DNA from: Aureimonas fodinaquatilis
GTDB taxonomy: Bacteria; Pseudomonadota; Alphaproteobacteria; Rhizobiales; Rhizobiaceae
Assembly (NCBI RefSeq): GCF_008369445.1
Contig: NZ_VTWH01000002.1
Location: forward strand, 744,001 to 808,000
Reading direction: 5' to 3'
DNA length: 64,000 nucleotides
Part shown: piece after piece, positions 44,756-55,019 of the stretch
How the letters are laid out: the number at the start of each line of letters is the position of its first letter
Numbering within the stretch: position 1 is the first letter of the stretch
Translations under genes and position numbers: made by a program
Notes under the pieces: model-generated
Seen by the model: the letters and a program-made list of their open reading frames with translations, nothing else
Databases searched by the model: none
What the model was told of the DNA's origin: nothing

Positions 44756-46978
44756 ATGACCGAGATCGCCATCACCTCCGATTTGATCGCCGCACATGGT
44801 TTGAAGCCGGATGAGTATCAGCGGATTCTGGATTTGATCGGGCGTGTGCCAAGCATTACCGAGCTCGGTATTTTCTCAGCGATGTGGAATGAGCATTGCT
44901 CTTACAAGTCATCCAAGCGGTGGTTGCGCACGCTGCCGACAAAGGGCCCTCGCGTTATTCAAGGCCCGGGCGAAAATGCCGGCGTGGTGGATATTGGTGA
45001 TGGCGACTGCGTGGTTTTCAAGATGGAAAGCCACAACCACCCCTCTTTTATTGAGCCATATCAAGGCGCGGCAACTGGTGTCGGCGGCATTCTGCGCGAC
45101 GTGTTCACCATGGGCGCGCGACCAATTGCTGCCATGAATGCCCTGCGCTTTGGCGACCCGAACCATGAAAAAACCCGTCATCTGGTGGCGGGCGTGGTGG
45201 CCGGTGTCGGCGGTTACGGCAACTCCTTCGGCGTGCCGACGGTGGGAGGCGAGGTGAATTTCCACCCTCGATACAACGGCAATTGCCTGGTCAACGCCTT
45301 TGCTGCCGGACTGGCCAAGAGCAATGCCATTTTTTATTCCAAGGCAGAAGGCATTGGTTTGCCGGTGGTTTATCTGGGTGCGAAAACCGGCCGTGATGGC
45401 GTTGGCGGCGCAACCATGGCCTCGGCAGAGTTCGACGAGAAGATTGAAGAAAAGCGCCCCACGGTTCAGGTTGGTGATCCGTTTACGGAAAAATGCCTGC
45501 TGGAAGCCTGTCTGGAATTGATGGCCACCGGCTCGGTCATTGCCATTCAGGACATGGGTGCAGCCGGACTGACGTGTTCGGCCGTGGAAATGGGTGCCAA
45601 GGGCGATCTGGGTATCGAGCTCAACCTGAATGCGGTGCCGGTCCGCGAAGAAAACATGACTCCGTATGAGATGATGCTCTCTGAAAGTCAGGAGCGGATG
45701 CTGATGGTTCTGGAACCATCACGTCAGGCAGAGGCAGAAGCGATCTTCCGCAAATGGGGTCTGGACTTTGCGGTCGTTGGCCACACCACGGATGATTTGC
45801 GGTTCCGCATCCTGTTTGACGGGGTCGAGGTCGCCAATCTGCCGATCAAAGAACTGGGCGACGAGGCACCGGAATATGATCGCCCATGGATGGAGCCGCG
45901 CCCTGCTGCCGCGGTTCACGCCGTGGATGTTTCCGAGCCGAAGGACTATGGACAGGCGCTGTTGTCGGTGATCGGATCACCGGACATCGCATCCCGTCGT
46001 TGGGTTTTTGAACAATATGACACCCTGATTCAGGGCAACTCGCTGCAACGCCCGGGCGGCAATGCCGGGGTTGTTCGGGTCGATGGCCATGCCACCAAGG
46101 CACTCGCCTTTTCGTCCGACGTTACGCCGCGCTATTGCGAGGCAGATCCCTATCAAGGCGGCGCACAGGCCGTGGCAGAGTGCTGGCGCAACCTGACTGC
46201 CGTTGGCGCCGAACCATTGGCTGCCACCGACAATCTGAACTTCGGCAATCCGGAAAAGCCTGAGGCGATGGGGCAGTTCGTCAAAGCCGTTCAGGGCATA
46301 GGCGCAGCCTGTGAAGCATTGGAGTTCCCAATCGTTTCAGGCAATGTCTCGCTTTACAACGAAACTCAGGGAACAGGCATTCTGCCAACGCCGACTATTG
46401 GTGGTGTCGGGCTGATCGATGACCGCGCATTCACTGCGCGCACCGACACTTTGCAAGCCGGGCAGGAACTTTTGCTGATCGGTGTGGATGGCAGCCACCT
46501 CGGCTCCAGCATTTTCCTGCGGGAGATTGCGGGAAGTGAGGCCGGCGCCCCGCCAATGGTCGACCTTGCCGCTGAAAAACGGCACGGTGATCTGGTCCGC
46601 GGCCTCATCCGCTCCGGTACGGTCAAAACCTGCCACGATCTGTCAGATGGCGGGCTGGCTGTAGCGCTGGCGGAAATGTGCATGGCTTCCGGCGTTGGTG
46701 CTGCCATTGCTCTGGGCACTGGCCCACGCCATGCAGAGCTGTTTGGTGAAGATCAGGCCCGTTATGTCATTGCCGTTGATTCTGCGGCCCTGCAGACGAC
46801 GGTGACTGCGGCCCAAAGCGCAGGCGTACCAGTGCGACACCTCGGCACGGCTGGCGGCACAAATCTTGTTGTGCAGGGCGTGCTTGATCTGCCATTGGCA
46901 GCGCTGTCCCAGGCGCATGAGAGCTGGTTCCCGAATTACATGGCAGGCAATTCGCCTGTGCGGGAAGCAGCAGAATAG
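44756..46978 (+). CDS. purL: FGAM synthase large subunit PurL (small-type)
   Basis: 740 residues, the length of PurL partnered with PurS and PurQ. Visible are the ATP-binding domain ([39 protein letters not shown]), [20 protein letters not shown], and the second, tandem AIRS-like half ([17 protein letters not shown]). It catalyses the ATP-dependent amidation of FGAR. Confidence 0.97.
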   Translation: MTEIAITSDLIAAHGLKPDEYQRILDLIGRVPSITELGIFSAMWNEHCSYKSSKRWLRTLPTKGPRVIQGPGENAGVVDIGDGDCVVFKMESHNHPSFIEPYQGAATGVGGILRDVFTMGARPIAAMNALRFGDPNHEKTRHLVAGVVAGVGGYGNSFGVPTVGGEVNFHPRYNGNCLVNAFAAGLAKSNAIFYSKAEGIGLPVVYLGAKTGRDGVGGATMASAEFDEKIEEKRPTVQVGDPFTEKCLLEACLELMATGSVIAIQDMGAAGLTCSAVEMGAKGDLGIELNLNAVPVREENMTPYEMMLSESQERMLMVLEPSRQAEAEAIFRKWGLDFAVVGHTTDDLRFRILFDGVEVANLPIKELGDEAPEYDRPWMEPRPAAAVHAVDVSEPKDYGQALLSVIGSPDIASRRWVFEQYDTLIQGNSLQRPGGNAGVVRVDGHATKALAFSSDVTPRYCEADPYQGGAQAVAECWRNLTAVGAEPLAATDNLNFGNPEKPEAMGQFVKAVQGIGAACEALEFPIVSGNVSLYNETQGTGILPTPTIGGVGLIDDRAFTARTDTLQAGQELLLIGVDGSHLGSSIFLREIAGSEAGAPPMVDLAAEKRHGDLVRGLIRSGTVKTCHDLSDGGLAVALAEMCMASGVGAAIALGTGPRHAELFGEDQARYVIAVDSAALQTTVTAAQSAGVPVRHLGTAGGTNLVVQGVLDLPLAALSQAHESWFPNYMAGNSPVREAAE

Positions 46979-47086
46979 CGTCAGACATTGCGAGACCTGC
47001 TGTGAATGCCTATTCTTTGTTGAACGGCAATCTCGCGGCGCGCGTGGTGGGTTGGTTACGAGTTTAAAAGAGGGAGCTGCTTGGCA

Positions 47087-47326
47087 ATGGCTATGAACGC
47101 CCAAGACATCGAAAAGATGATCCGAGAGTTCATCCCGGACGCGGTTGTGTCTATCCGCGATCTGGCAGGCGACGGCGACCACTATGCCGCAGAGGTTGTG
47201 GCTGAAAGCTTTCGCGGCAAAACGCGCGTTCAGCAGCATCAGATGGTGTATCAGGCTTTGCAGGGCAATATGGGCGGCGTGTTGCATGCTCTGGCACTGC
47301 AAACCAGCGTCCCGGAAAAATCCTAA
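47087..47326 (+). CDS. BolA-family protein
   Basis: 79 residues (start 47087 or 47093; GGGAG upstream). The class II KH-like fold is seen in IEKMIREFIPDAVVSIRDLA, YAAEVVAESFRGKTRVQQHQ and LHALALQT. BolA-type proteins bind iron-sulfur clusters with monothiol glutaredoxins. It directly precedes grxD, with a 24-base gap. Confidence 0.93.
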   Translation: MAMNAQDIEKMIREFIPDAVVSIRDLAGDGDHYAAEVVAESFRGKTRVQQHQMVYQALQGNMGGVLHALALQTSVPEKS

Positions 47327-47350
47327 ACTATCTCGAAATTGGAGCCCGAT

Positions 47351-47698
47351 ATGAGCGGCATTCAGGAATGGATTGATAATGAAGTGAAGACGAATGATGT
47401 CATCGTCTTCATGAAAGGAACGCCGGCATTTCCGCAATGCGGCTTTTCCGGTCAGGTTGTTCAGATCATGGACTATCTGGGCGTGACTTATAAGGGCGTC
47501 AACGTCCTGGCTTCAGACGAGCTGCGCAATGGCATCAAGGAATATGGTTCCTGGCCGACAATTCCGCAGATTTACGTCAAGGGTGAATTTGTCGGCGGTT
47601 GCGACATTATCCGCGAAATGTTCCAGTCTGGCGAATTGCAGGATTTTCTAGCACAAAAGGGCGTTGCTACCGGAAATCAGGAAGCGGCCAACGCTTAA
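47351..47698 (+). CDS. grxD: Monothiol glutaredoxin, Grx4 type
   Basis: 115 residues of thioredoxin fold with the CGFS active site in [18 protein letters not shown], the thioredoxin-fold cis-Pro in SWPTIPQIY, and GGCDIIREM for glutathione. CGFS glutaredoxins carry [2Fe-2S] clusters and interact with BolA, whose gene is adjacent. GGAG lies seven bases before the ATG. Confidence 0.96.
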   Translation: MSGIQEWIDNEVKTNDVIVFMKGTPAFPQCGFSGQVVQIMDYLGVTYKGVNVLASDELRNGIKEYGSWPTIPQIYVKGEFVGGCDIIREMFQSGELQDFLAQKGVATGNQEAANA

Positions 47699-47702
47699 GA
47701 CC

Positions 47703-47736
47703 ACTGCCAGAGCGCAAATTCTTTGCCTCTGGCAGT
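47703..47736. terminator. Nested hairpin between grxD and the ABC ATPase gene
   Basis: Outer stem ACTGCCAGAG/CTCTGGCAGT (10 bp) and inner stem GCAAA/TTTGC (5 bp), with one bulged base. It lies between convergent genes and can act for both. No U-tract. Confidence 0.65.
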
Positions 47737-47746
47737 CATCATTGCA

Positions 47747-48790
47747 TCACGAAATGCGCCGCCCCTGCCGATCGAAAAAATGCGCATGACCTGCTTCCGG
47801 CAGAATTGCTATCTTATCGCCTGCCCGCACGTGCAGTCTGGTTCTGAACACCCCGGTTATAAGCTGTTCTCCCATACGCATGATGAGTTGGGTTTCTGAG
47901 CCGGTAGGCTCAACCACAGCCACTTCGACCGGCACGCCCGAGTGATCTATTATAATATGCTCGGGTCGGATGCCGTATGTTACCGCTTCAGGTGGCACTC
48001 TGTCGTTGTAAGGCACGATCAAGCCATCCAGAGTGCAGAAGCCTGCTTCCGCTGCCTTACCTTTGATAAGATTCATTGACGGTGAACCGATAAAACCGGC
48101 AACGAACAGATTTTCCGGGCTGTCATACAATTCAATTGGCGGGCCAATCTGCTCAATAACGCCATCTCGCATAACCACTATCTTATCTGCCATGGTCATG
48201 GCCTCAACCTGATCATGAGTTACATAAACAATTGTTGTCTTCAGACGCTGGTGCAGCTCTTTGATTTCAGATCGCATTTGAACCCGCAACTTGGCGTCCA
48301 GATTGGATAGCGGCTCATCGAACAGAAATATCTTTGGATCCCGTACAATGGCACGCCCCATGGCGACGCGCTGGCGCTGGCCGCCTGAAAGCTGGCGGGG
48401 GTAGCGGTCCAACAAGGTCTCCAGGCTCAGGATACCAGCGGCCTTGCTGACTTTTGTCTGAATTTCCTGACGCGAAGTACCCTGAATTTTAAGCGCGAAG
48501 CCCATATTCTGCGCTACCGTCATGTGGGGATACAAAGCATAGCTCTGGAACACCATGGCAATGTCGCGCTCTTTGGGCGGCAGCTCGTTCACCACCGTGT
48601 CATCAATCCGTATGGTGCCGGAAGAAATCGCCTCCAACCCGGCAATCATGCGCAACAATGTGGACTTGCCGCAGCCGGATGGCCCGACCAGAATAACAAA
48701 CTCGCCATCTGCAATCTCGACCGAAACATTCTTCATTGCCTCGTGACTGCCGTAAAATTTGCCGACATTATCGACGCTCAGATTTGCCAT
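47747..48790 (-). CDS. ABC transporter ATPase (MalK/UgpC-like)
   Basis: 347 residues. Walker A GPSGCGKST, Q-loop FQSYALYPHM, signature LSGGQRQRVAMGRAIVRDP, Walker B IFLFDEPLSNLD and switch His in VTHDQVEAM are followed by a C-terminal TOBE-like domain. It energises a sugar-type (CUT1) importer. 34 bases behind the second permease, so it is last in the operon. Confidence 0.95.
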   Translation of the reverse strand: MANLSVDNVGKFYGSHEAMKNVSVEIADGEFVILVGPSGCGKSTLLRMIAGLEAISSGTIRIDDTVVNELPPKERDIAMVFQSYALYPHMTVAQNMGFALKIQGTSRQEIQTKVSKAAGILSLETLLDRYPRQLSGGQRQRVAMGRAIVRDPKIFLFDEPLSNLDAKLRVQMRSEIKELHQRLKTTIVYVTHDQVEAMTMADKIVVMRDGVIEQIGPPIELYDSPENLFVAGFIGSPSMNLIKGKAAEAGFCTLDGLIVPYNDRVPPEAVTYGIRPEHIIIDHSGVPVEVAVVEPTGSETQLIMRMGEQLITGVFRTRLHVRAGDKIAILPEAGHAHFFDRQGRRIS

Positions 48791-48824
48791 TTTTTCACCT
48801 CCCTTTTTCTAACGCTGCCGCGTC

Positions 48825-49688
48825 TCACCCTTTGACAGCGCCGGCGGTGAGCCCTTCAATGAAATGCTTCTGAAGAAACATGAAGCAGATCATCACGGGC
48901 AGTGCCGTAACAAAGGAGGCCGCCATGAGATCCGGCCAGAGCGACCGGAACTCGCCGCCGAACTGCAACACAAGACCCGGCGGCAGGGTCATGCGCGTCT
49001 GGCCACCTAAGGTAAGCGCGTAGATGAAGTCGTTCCACGCACGGATGAAGGCAAACAGCCCCACGGCCACGAGACCCGGGCGGGCAAGCGGCAGAAAAAT
49101 CTGTGTCATGATCTGGAAATTCGATGCGCCATCAATGCGCCCGGCTTCAAGCAAATCGTCTGGAATATTGTCGAAGTATGATTTGAGCATGAAGATGCAT
49201 AGAGGCAGCGTGAAAGTGGCGAATGACAGGATCAGCGCCGCATAAGTTTCAATCAGCCCGAGTGAGTCGAACAGAAGGTAAAGAGCCACAAGTAGTAACA
49301 CCTCCGGAATCATCTGCCCCGCAAGAATCAAATACATCAGGCTGTTGCGACCGCTGAACCGGAATTTCGAAAAGGAATATGCGGCAAATGTCGCCACGAT
49401 AAGGCTTCCCAACGCACTCAGAACTGACACGATGAGACTGTTCTTCATGAAATTCAGCAGTGTCGCGTTGTCCATGAGCCGAGAGTAAGCGTCGATCGTC
49501 CAATCACTGGAGAAAAAGCGTGGGGGAAATTCAAAGACATCTTCCAAAGGTGTCAGTGACGTCTTGATCATCCAATACATCGGGAAAACAGCAAAACCCA
49601 CCAACACAATCAGGCTGACGGCAACACCAAACTGGTTGGCAAGCGAAGAGCGCATTGCAGGGCTTGAGGAATTGGCAAACGAGATCAT
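48825..49688 (-). CDS. ABC permease (MalG-like)
   Basis: 287 residues with six predicted membrane helices and the EAA loop DLLEAGRIDGASNFQIMTQI. MalG-type permeases carry CUT1 sugars or sugar-like solutes. It overlaps the MalF-like permease by one base (TGATG). Confidence 0.93.
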   Translation of the reverse strand: MISFANSSSPAMRSSLANQFGVAVSLIVLVGFAVFPMYWMIKTSLTPLEDVFEFPPRFFSSDWTIDAYSRLMDNATLLNFMKNSLIVSVLSALGSLIVATFAAYSFSKFRFSGRNSLMYLILAGQMIPEVLLLVALYLLFDSLGLIETYAALILSFATFTLPLCIFMLKSYFDNIPDDLLEAGRIDGASNFQIMTQIFLPLARPGLVAVGLFAFIRAWNDFIYALTLGGQTRMTLPPGLVLQFGGEFRSLWPDLMAASFVTALPVMICFMFLQKHFIEGLTAGAVKG

Positions 49689-50593
49689 CAGATTGCTCCC
49701 TCACGGCGTGCAGTGCGTTCTGAAACCCAGAAATATGCGATTGCCAGAACGCTGAGCACAACCATCCACAGCAGTCCGAGCGCTCCGGCCATTCCAAGAT
49801 CGTATGACTGGAATGCGCGCCGATACATTTCCACAGCCAGAGTGGTGGTTGAACCAAAGGGCCCACCCTCGGTCAGCACATAGATTGTTTCGAAGTGCTG
49901 AAAATTGCCAATCGTGCCGAGCAGCAGCACTACAGCAAAGAGATTGCGCAAATGTGGAATGGTCACATACCAGAGGCGGCGTACCGGCCCTGCACCATCA
50001 ATCGCCGATGCCTCAACCAGTTCTCGCGGCACTGTTTGCAAACCCGCAAGAAACATCGTCATCATCCACGGAAAGGTGGACCAGGTTTTGGCAACAATCA
50101 GCCCGATCATTGCTGGCGTTGGAGATCCAAGCCAGTGAACGTTGGTGTCGATAACCTCCATAACCCGCAGCGCGCCATTGAGAACGCCGTAGTTGGGATT
50201 GTAGATCCACAGCCAGATAAAGGCGACGACCGCACTGGGTGTAACCCAGGGGAAGAGCAATATGCCGCGCAGAACAGCCTGCCCGTGAATGCCCCGATTT
50301 AACAGCAGCGCCGCTATGAATCCAAGAAAGGTCGAACACAGGACAGAGCCGACAGAAAAGACAATTGTGTTCCAGAGAACGGGCAGGAATGACGCGTTAA
50401 ACACGCGAACAATATTGCTCACCCCGACAAAGCGCATGTCGGAAGAGAGCAGGCTTCTCTCAAAAAACGCGAGCGAAAGCGAGGAAAACAGCGGATAAAG
50501 CGACACCAGAGCAAAAAGCGCCATCGCTGGGACGACCAGAAAGATTGCAAACTGTGTGTCACTGAAGCCGCGTCTTTTAACGGTTCTGGACAT
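49688..50593 (-). CDS. ABC permease (MalF-like)
   Basis: 301 residues, about six membrane helices, EAA loop ELVEASAIDGAGPVRRLWYV. First permease of the pair. Starts eight bases after the enolase-superfamily gene stop, within the same operon. Confidence 0.93.
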   Translation of the reverse strand: MSRTVKRRGFSDTQFAIFLVVPAMALFALVSLYPLFSSLSLAFFERSLLSSDMRFVGVSNIVRVFNASFLPVLWNTIVFSVGSVLCSTFLGFIAALLLNRGIHGQAVLRGILLFPWVTPSAVVAFIWLWIYNPNYGVLNGALRVMEVIDTNVHWLGSPTPAMIGLIVAKTWSTFPWMMTMFLAGLQTVPRELVEASAIDGAGPVRRLWYVTIPHLRNLFAVVLLLGTIGNFQHFETIYVLTEGGPFGSTTTLAVEMYRRAFQSYDLGMAGALGLLWMVVLSVLAIAYFWVSERTARREGAI

Positions 50594-50601
50594 CGTTTCT
50601 C

Positions 50602-51759
50602 TCAGTAATGCGGCTTGATTGGAATGTAACCATCAACCCGTGCGGGTGGCCGGTAAGAAGATGGAATGCTGGTGACCGCGTATTTTTCGACCTTGTCGAT
50701 ATCAATCTCGACGCCCAGGCCCGGCGCCGTGGGCACGGAAACAAAGCCACCTTCCGGCAAATACTGAATATTGGTGCACAGCACATCGCTCATGTGTTCC
50801 GCCGACCAGTCAATCGCCAGCCACATGTTTGGAGTGCAGGCAGCAAGCTGTATGTAGGCGGCGATGGAAGGCCCCATCTCTCCCCCGGAGTGCAAGCCCA
50901 CCGGCAGAAAGGCTGCCTCGGCTGCCGCAGCCTGCTTGCGCACTTCCCACATGCCGCCCGCCTGACTCGGGTCCAGCAGCAGCGCATCCGCCGCCCGGGC
51001 GGCGATTATGGCACCCACATCCCCCGTGGTGTAGGCACTTTCATCCAGTGCCACCGGCACCGACTGCACATTGCGAAGTTCTGCGTGGCCAGCAAGGTCG
51101 GAAACCGGAAGCGGCTGCTCAATGTATTGCAGGTCGCAATCTGCCAGTTTCGACAAGATTCTGCGCGCGGTTGCCTGAGTCCACACACCATTCACATCAG
51201 CCCGCAATTTTCGGTTGCCAACAAGCTTGCGCGCCAACCGAACCATATCCAGATCAAGCTCTTCACCAAATCCGATCTTGATCTTGAATGTTTGGTAGCC
51301 GCGCTCAAGCATGGCGCGCAGATGCGTTTCAAACGCCCGAATGTCGCCGGACATGGTGTAGGCCGCGATCTCCACCTTATCGCGGAAGCGCCCGCCCCAA
51401 AGCTGATGGCATGGCACACCCAGCGTTTTGCCGAATGCGTCCCACATCGCCATCTCAACAGCGCTCGTTGCCATGACCCCTGCACGCTGGTGGTGGTAGT
51501 AACCGCTCGCCTCCACAAGCCGAAACAGCCGCTCAATTTCGTGCACCTCAAGCTCAAGCGCCGTCGGAATGACCGTTGATCTGAGCACAGGTTCGATAAA
51601 GTCCAAGAGACAGAGCGTCTCCCCCCAACCAACAACACCCGATTGCGTTTCAAGCCGCACGACAAGCCGCGTGGCATTGTTGCGGGCGGTGGAAGAGAAG
51701 GCGATCTGTTCACGGTAGGGAATGCTCACGACCCAATGGTCAATGGACTTGATCTTCAC
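50602..51759 (-). CDS. Mandelate racemase / muconate lactonizing enzyme family protein
   Basis: 385 residues from the GTG at 51759, chosen because GGAGG lies five bases upstream and the product then begins MKIKSIDHWVV. It is an enolase-superfamily TIM barrel: KIK motif (Lys159/Lys161), metal ligands Asp188 (RADVNGVW), Glu214 (YIEQPLP) and Asp239/Glu240 (ALDES), and a His at 290 (GLHSGG). The second-side Lys of classic lactonizing enzymes is replaced by DPSQAGG, so a Lys-His pair like mandelate racemase or an acid-sugar dehydratase is more likely. Substrate unknown. Confidence 0.85.
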   Translation of the reverse strand: MKIKSIDHWVVSIPYREQIAFSSTARNNATRLVVRLETQSGVVGWGETLCLLDFIEPVLRSTVIPTALELEVHEIERLFRLVEASGYYHHQRAGVMATSAVEMAMWDAFGKTLGVPCHQLWGGRFRDKVEIAAYTMSGDIRAFETHLRAMLERGYQTFKIKIGFGEELDLDMVRLARKLVGNRKLRADVNGVWTQATARRILSKLADCDLQYIEQPLPVSDLAGHAELRNVQSVPVALDESAYTTGDVGAIIAARAADALLLDPSQAGGMWEVRKQAAAAEAAFLPVGLHSGGEMGPSIAAYIQLAACTPNMWLAIDWSAEHMSDVLCTNIQYLPEGGFVSVPTAPGLGVEIDIDKVEKYAVTSIPSSYRPPARVDGYIPIKPHY

Positions 51760-51781
51760 CTGCTCCTCCACCCTTATTTCA

Positions 51782-51808
51782 CATTATGAACCACTGTTTT
51801 ACATAATG
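51782..51808. promoter_or_regulatory. Candidate IclR-type operator upstream of the MR/MLE gene
   Basis: CATTATG (51782-51788) and CATAATG (51802-51808) flank TATGAACCACTGTTTTACATA. This half-sites-plus-spacer pattern also occurs at 57297-57317 upstream of the binding-protein gene, with 20 of 26 bases shared in a hand alignment. It lies 22 bases ahead of the GTG start. Confidence 0.6.
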
Positions 51809-51917
51809 ATAACGGTGAGCGCAAGCGATGGCAAGACATGTCGCTGCTGCCAGCCCCAAATCTGAAGCCGGGAAATCTGTTGAACATAGGAAAGAGACAG
51901 GTTGCGAAGCGGTAAAA

Positions 51918-53633
51918 TCAGCCGTGGAACGGCACTTCCGGCAGACCGCTCACCCCTGGGGTAAAGGCAAAGATGCTGCCAGAGAGCGGTGCTGCCTTAA
52001 GGCTGGCCTCGCTAAGGCGAATGCGCGCGGAAGTTATGGCCAAAATGTCCAGTTTTTCACCCACAAATGAGCAGCTTGTAGGGCGCGGCACCGGCAGTGT
52101 GATTGTGCGATCCAGCTGCCCGTCTGGACGCAGACGAATGACCGACCATCCGTCCCAGATTGCGCACCACACCGCACCCTCTGCATCCACGGTCAAACCT
52201 GAAGGTCTGCCTTGCAGGCGACTGCCGTTGTAAAACTCTCGACGCCCGGAAATTTCCCCGGTTTCGAAGTCGAAATCATAAGCGTAGATTGTTTGCTTGC
52301 CGGAATCGGCAAAATACATGGTTCGATTGTCCGGGCTCCACGCAAGGCCATTGCTGATCGTAACATCAGAGACCATGCGCTTAAGCCGAAGGTTTTTATC
52401 CAGACTGTAAAGACTGCCTTTTTCAGGCGCTACGTCCATACTCATTGTTCCGGCCCACAGCCGCCCGGCCCTGTCACACTTGCCATCGTTGAAACGGATG
52501 AAGGCGCGAGTTTCGCCGGGGTCAGCAATAGCAGTCAGGGCGCCGCTTTCAAAATGCAGCCCCTGCACACCACTCTGGGTGGCAATGACACAGCCGCCGG
52601 CCTGACGATCTGCCACAAAGCCGACAAGCTCAGTCAATGCTACAGTTTCTACATCGCTGCCGCCAAGAGTCATGCGGCTTACTGACGGATGAAGAATATC
52701 CACCCAGTAAAATTTCTGGTCGCGCATGGACCAGTAGGGTGAATCCCCCAGCAACGCATGTGTTTCATAAAGCAGCTCAACACCGCGAGTCGGGACCGCT
52801 GCGGCTTCTGGCGTATCCAGATGCAAGGCAGTTCCGCCCAGATTGCCGGTGATGCGATGCGCGACCTTCATCAGGTCACGCCCGACAATGTGCAGACGCT
52901 CCATATCAAGGCGCACAGTGGGCCCTGAAACAAATATGGCTGCGGTTGCTATACCGTTCGGCGCAAACACCGGGGCAGCGACCGATCGCACGCCCGCAAT
53001 CTGCTCTTGATCTGAAATTGCGTAACCTCTCGCCCGGCAAAGTTCCAGTTCCGCCTCAAAGGCACGGGCATCGGTTAAAGTCTTGTCCGTAAATGCTTGA
53101 AACGGAATGGCATTCAGCAGCTCTGTCCGTTGCTCTGCATCCCGATAGGCCAGCATAATCTTGCCCGGTGCGGTACAGAATGCCGGATCCCGGCGACCAA
53201 CGGCAAAACGCACGCCCAGCGGCGCATCAGTCTCCCGCTCGTCAACAATGGTGATGTTCAGCTCATCCAGCTGCGCCAGCCCTACCGTTTCCTGCAACTC
53301 AATGACCAGCCGCTCCATTTCCGAAGCGGCAACGCTGCGCACATCCACATTGCCCCAAACGGAATGAGCCAGAGCCAGAAAGCGCGGGCCAAGCACATAA
53401 ACCTGCTCGCTGGAATCATAGCGAACCAAATCAAACCGTGCGAGTGCAGAGAGAATTCTGTGCAAAGTTGCCTTGCTGAGGCCAAGCCTGTTTGCAAGGT
53501 CCGTAAAGCGCATGGCCTGGGATTCTTCACCGAGAAGAAGCAGAACCTGCAAACCCTTGGTCAGGGAAGCGGTGCCTGCTACAGGCGAGTCAGAAACCTT
53601 GGCTTTATCCGGCGATGTTTTGGCTTTGCGCAT
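51918..53633 (-). CDS. IclR-type regulator fused to an SMP-30/gluconolactonase-like domain
   Basis: 571 residues from MRKAKTSPDK. Residues 27-85 form an IclR winged helix (FTDLANRLGLSKATLHRILS); 95-265 are the IclR ligand-binding domain with FCTAPGKIMLAY. Residues 285-570 are an SMP-30-type beta-propeller (LLGDSPYWSMRDQKFYWVDI, RFNDGKCDRAGRLWAGTM, ISNGLAWSPDNRTMYFADS). Two usual metal-ligand positions look changed: Asp297 where Glu is typical, and RPSGL where PDG is typical. The propeller may therefore sense rather than cut a lactone, or be a weak enzyme. It sits between the amidase and MR/MLE genes on the same strand. Confidence 0.88.
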   Translation of the reverse strand: MRKAKTSPDKAKVSDSPVAGTASLTKGLQVLLLLGEESQAMRFTDLANRLGLSKATLHRILSALARFDLVRYDSSEQVYVLGPRFLALAHSVWGNVDVRSVAASEMERLVIELQETVGLAQLDELNITIVDERETDAPLGVRFAVGRRDPAFCTAPGKIMLAYRDAEQRTELLNAIPFQAFTDKTLTDARAFEAELELCRARGYAISDQEQIAGVRSVAAPVFAPNGIATAAIFVSGPTVRLDMERLHIVGRDLMKVAHRITGNLGGTALHLDTPEAAAVPTRGVELLYETHALLGDSPYWSMRDQKFYWVDILHPSVSRMTLGGSDVETVALTELVGFVADRQAGGCVIATQSGVQGLHFESGALTAIADPGETRAFIRFNDGKCDRAGRLWAGTMSMDVAPEKGSLYSLDKNLRLKRMVSDVTISNGLAWSPDNRTMYFADSGKQTIYAYDFDFETGEISGRREFYNGSRLQGRPSGLTVDAEGAVWCAIWDGWSVIRLRPDGQLDRTITLPVPRPTSCSFVGEKLDILAITSARIRLSEASLKAAPLSGSIFAFTPGVSGLPEVPFHG

Positions 53634-53783
53634 ATCGTCCCCCAACAGCACGCCCGGTGTAAAGCATTTTCAGGAAAGTTGGAAAGCCACTCCAGTTTAA
53701 AATGCACCCGCCGCAAAACCCGCCCTGGGCAAGGGCCGCTTCTACAGAGGTTGAGCGCGATGCACGTTCGGCCCGGGTTTGAG

Positions 53784-55019
53784 CTACATTGCCAGATGAT
53801 AGTCGGTGCTGCGCTGAACCCAGACACCAGAAGCCAGCAATTCCACTTCACTGCCGCGGTGGCCGACAAGCTGAAAACCGGTTGGCAGGCCGTTATGGTT
53901 TGGCCCTTGCAAAGCCAGTGCCGGATGACCACTCAAATTGAACGGCAGACACAACTCACCCCATTTCGCAGTGATTTCCGCGATATCCGAGTCATTCCGA
54001 CGCGGAACAGCTGACCAGGCGCTTGCGCACATAAGGGCGTCTAAGCCTTCCAATACACGATCCAGTCCTGCAGCAAATTGCGCGCCGAAAGCCAAGGCAG
54101 CCTGATAGGCTGTTGCGGTGATGGAAAGCCCTTTTTCAACATATTTCAGATAGCTCGTCGGGGAATTGCGCAAAGCAGGAAGCATGTCGGCCATGTTGTG
54201 CGCTGCTTCATAACACAGGACTGTCCAGCCAGCTTCCGCCGAAAGCGCAAAGTCCGGAATATTTCGCCTGACCACAAATGCGCCCTGCGCACCAAGTCTA
54301 TTGGCGACCTCATTCAGGTGCTGCATCATGGCTGGTGGAAGTGAGGCATCGTCGAAAATCCCGAAAATCGGTGGCTTTGCAAGAGGCTCGCCTGCGGCCT
54401 GTCCGCTCATTGCCGCATAAAGCAAAGCTGCGTCCTCAACCGACCGTGCCATGGGCCCGATCTCACACAGCGTGGGAGACAAACCTTGCAGGGCGGGCCC
54501 GAGCGCACCCCGGCTCGGCTTTAGCCCCACAACATGACAGCACAGGCTGGGAATGCGTATGGAGCCCGCCGCATCCGAGCCAATAGCTGCAGGAACATGC
54601 CGGCATGCAAGCGCGATCGCTGAGCCAGTGGAGGAGCCGCCCGGCATGTGAGCTTCAGCCCCAGGGTTTGTAGGGTCCATGCCCTCCGGTTGATTGAGCG
54701 GAGTACCACCTGCATTTGGAACAACCACGCACTGCATGTAAGCCCCCGCATCTGCCAGCAGATTGGAAAACTCAACGCTGCCCTTTGATGCGATTGGTAT
54801 TCCCTCCAGCGGGCGCGCTGTGCCTGTTTTCCATCGGTTCTCGCTCAGCCTTGCGCTGGCGATAACTGCATCAGCATCCATGGCCAGAATGTGGTGATGT
54901 CGTTCGCCCGCAAGCCGCGCTTCAGCCAGCAGTTCCTCGGCAACTGTAACAGGCGACAAACCGTCGGAAAAACTGCGCAGCAACTGGCCAATCCCCATTT
55001 GCCGCGTAGCTTCCGTCAT
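53784..55019 (-). CDS. Amidase-signature family hydrolase
   Basis: 411 residues. Ser-cisSer-Lys triad: Lys79 in ASKGSVE, Ser130 in MPGGSSTGSA, nucleophile Ser153 in SDAAGSIRIP. A cytoplasmic amidase of unknown substrate, slightly short for the family. Its ATG overlaps the dehydrogenase stop (ATGA). In context it may release ammonia or an amine from the imported compound. Confidence 0.88.
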   Translation of the reverse strand: MTEATRQMGIGQLLRSFSDGLSPVTVAEELLAEARLAGERHHHILAMDADAVIASARLSENRWKTGTARPLEGIPIASKGSVEFSNLLADAGAYMQCVVVPNAGGTPLNQPEGMDPTNPGAEAHMPGGSSTGSAIALACRHVPAAIGSDAAGSIRIPSLCCHVVGLKPSRGALGPALQGLSPTLCEIGPMARSVEDAALLYAAMSGQAAGEPLAKPPIFGIFDDASLPPAMMQHLNEVANRLGAQGAFVVRRNIPDFALSAEAGWTVLCYEAAHNMADMLPALRNSPTSYLKYVEKGLSITATAYQAALAFGAQFAAGLDRVLEGLDALMCASAWSAVPRRNDSDIAEITAKWGELCLPFNLSGHPALALQGPNHNGLPTGFQLVGHRGSEVELLASGVWVQRSTDYHLAM

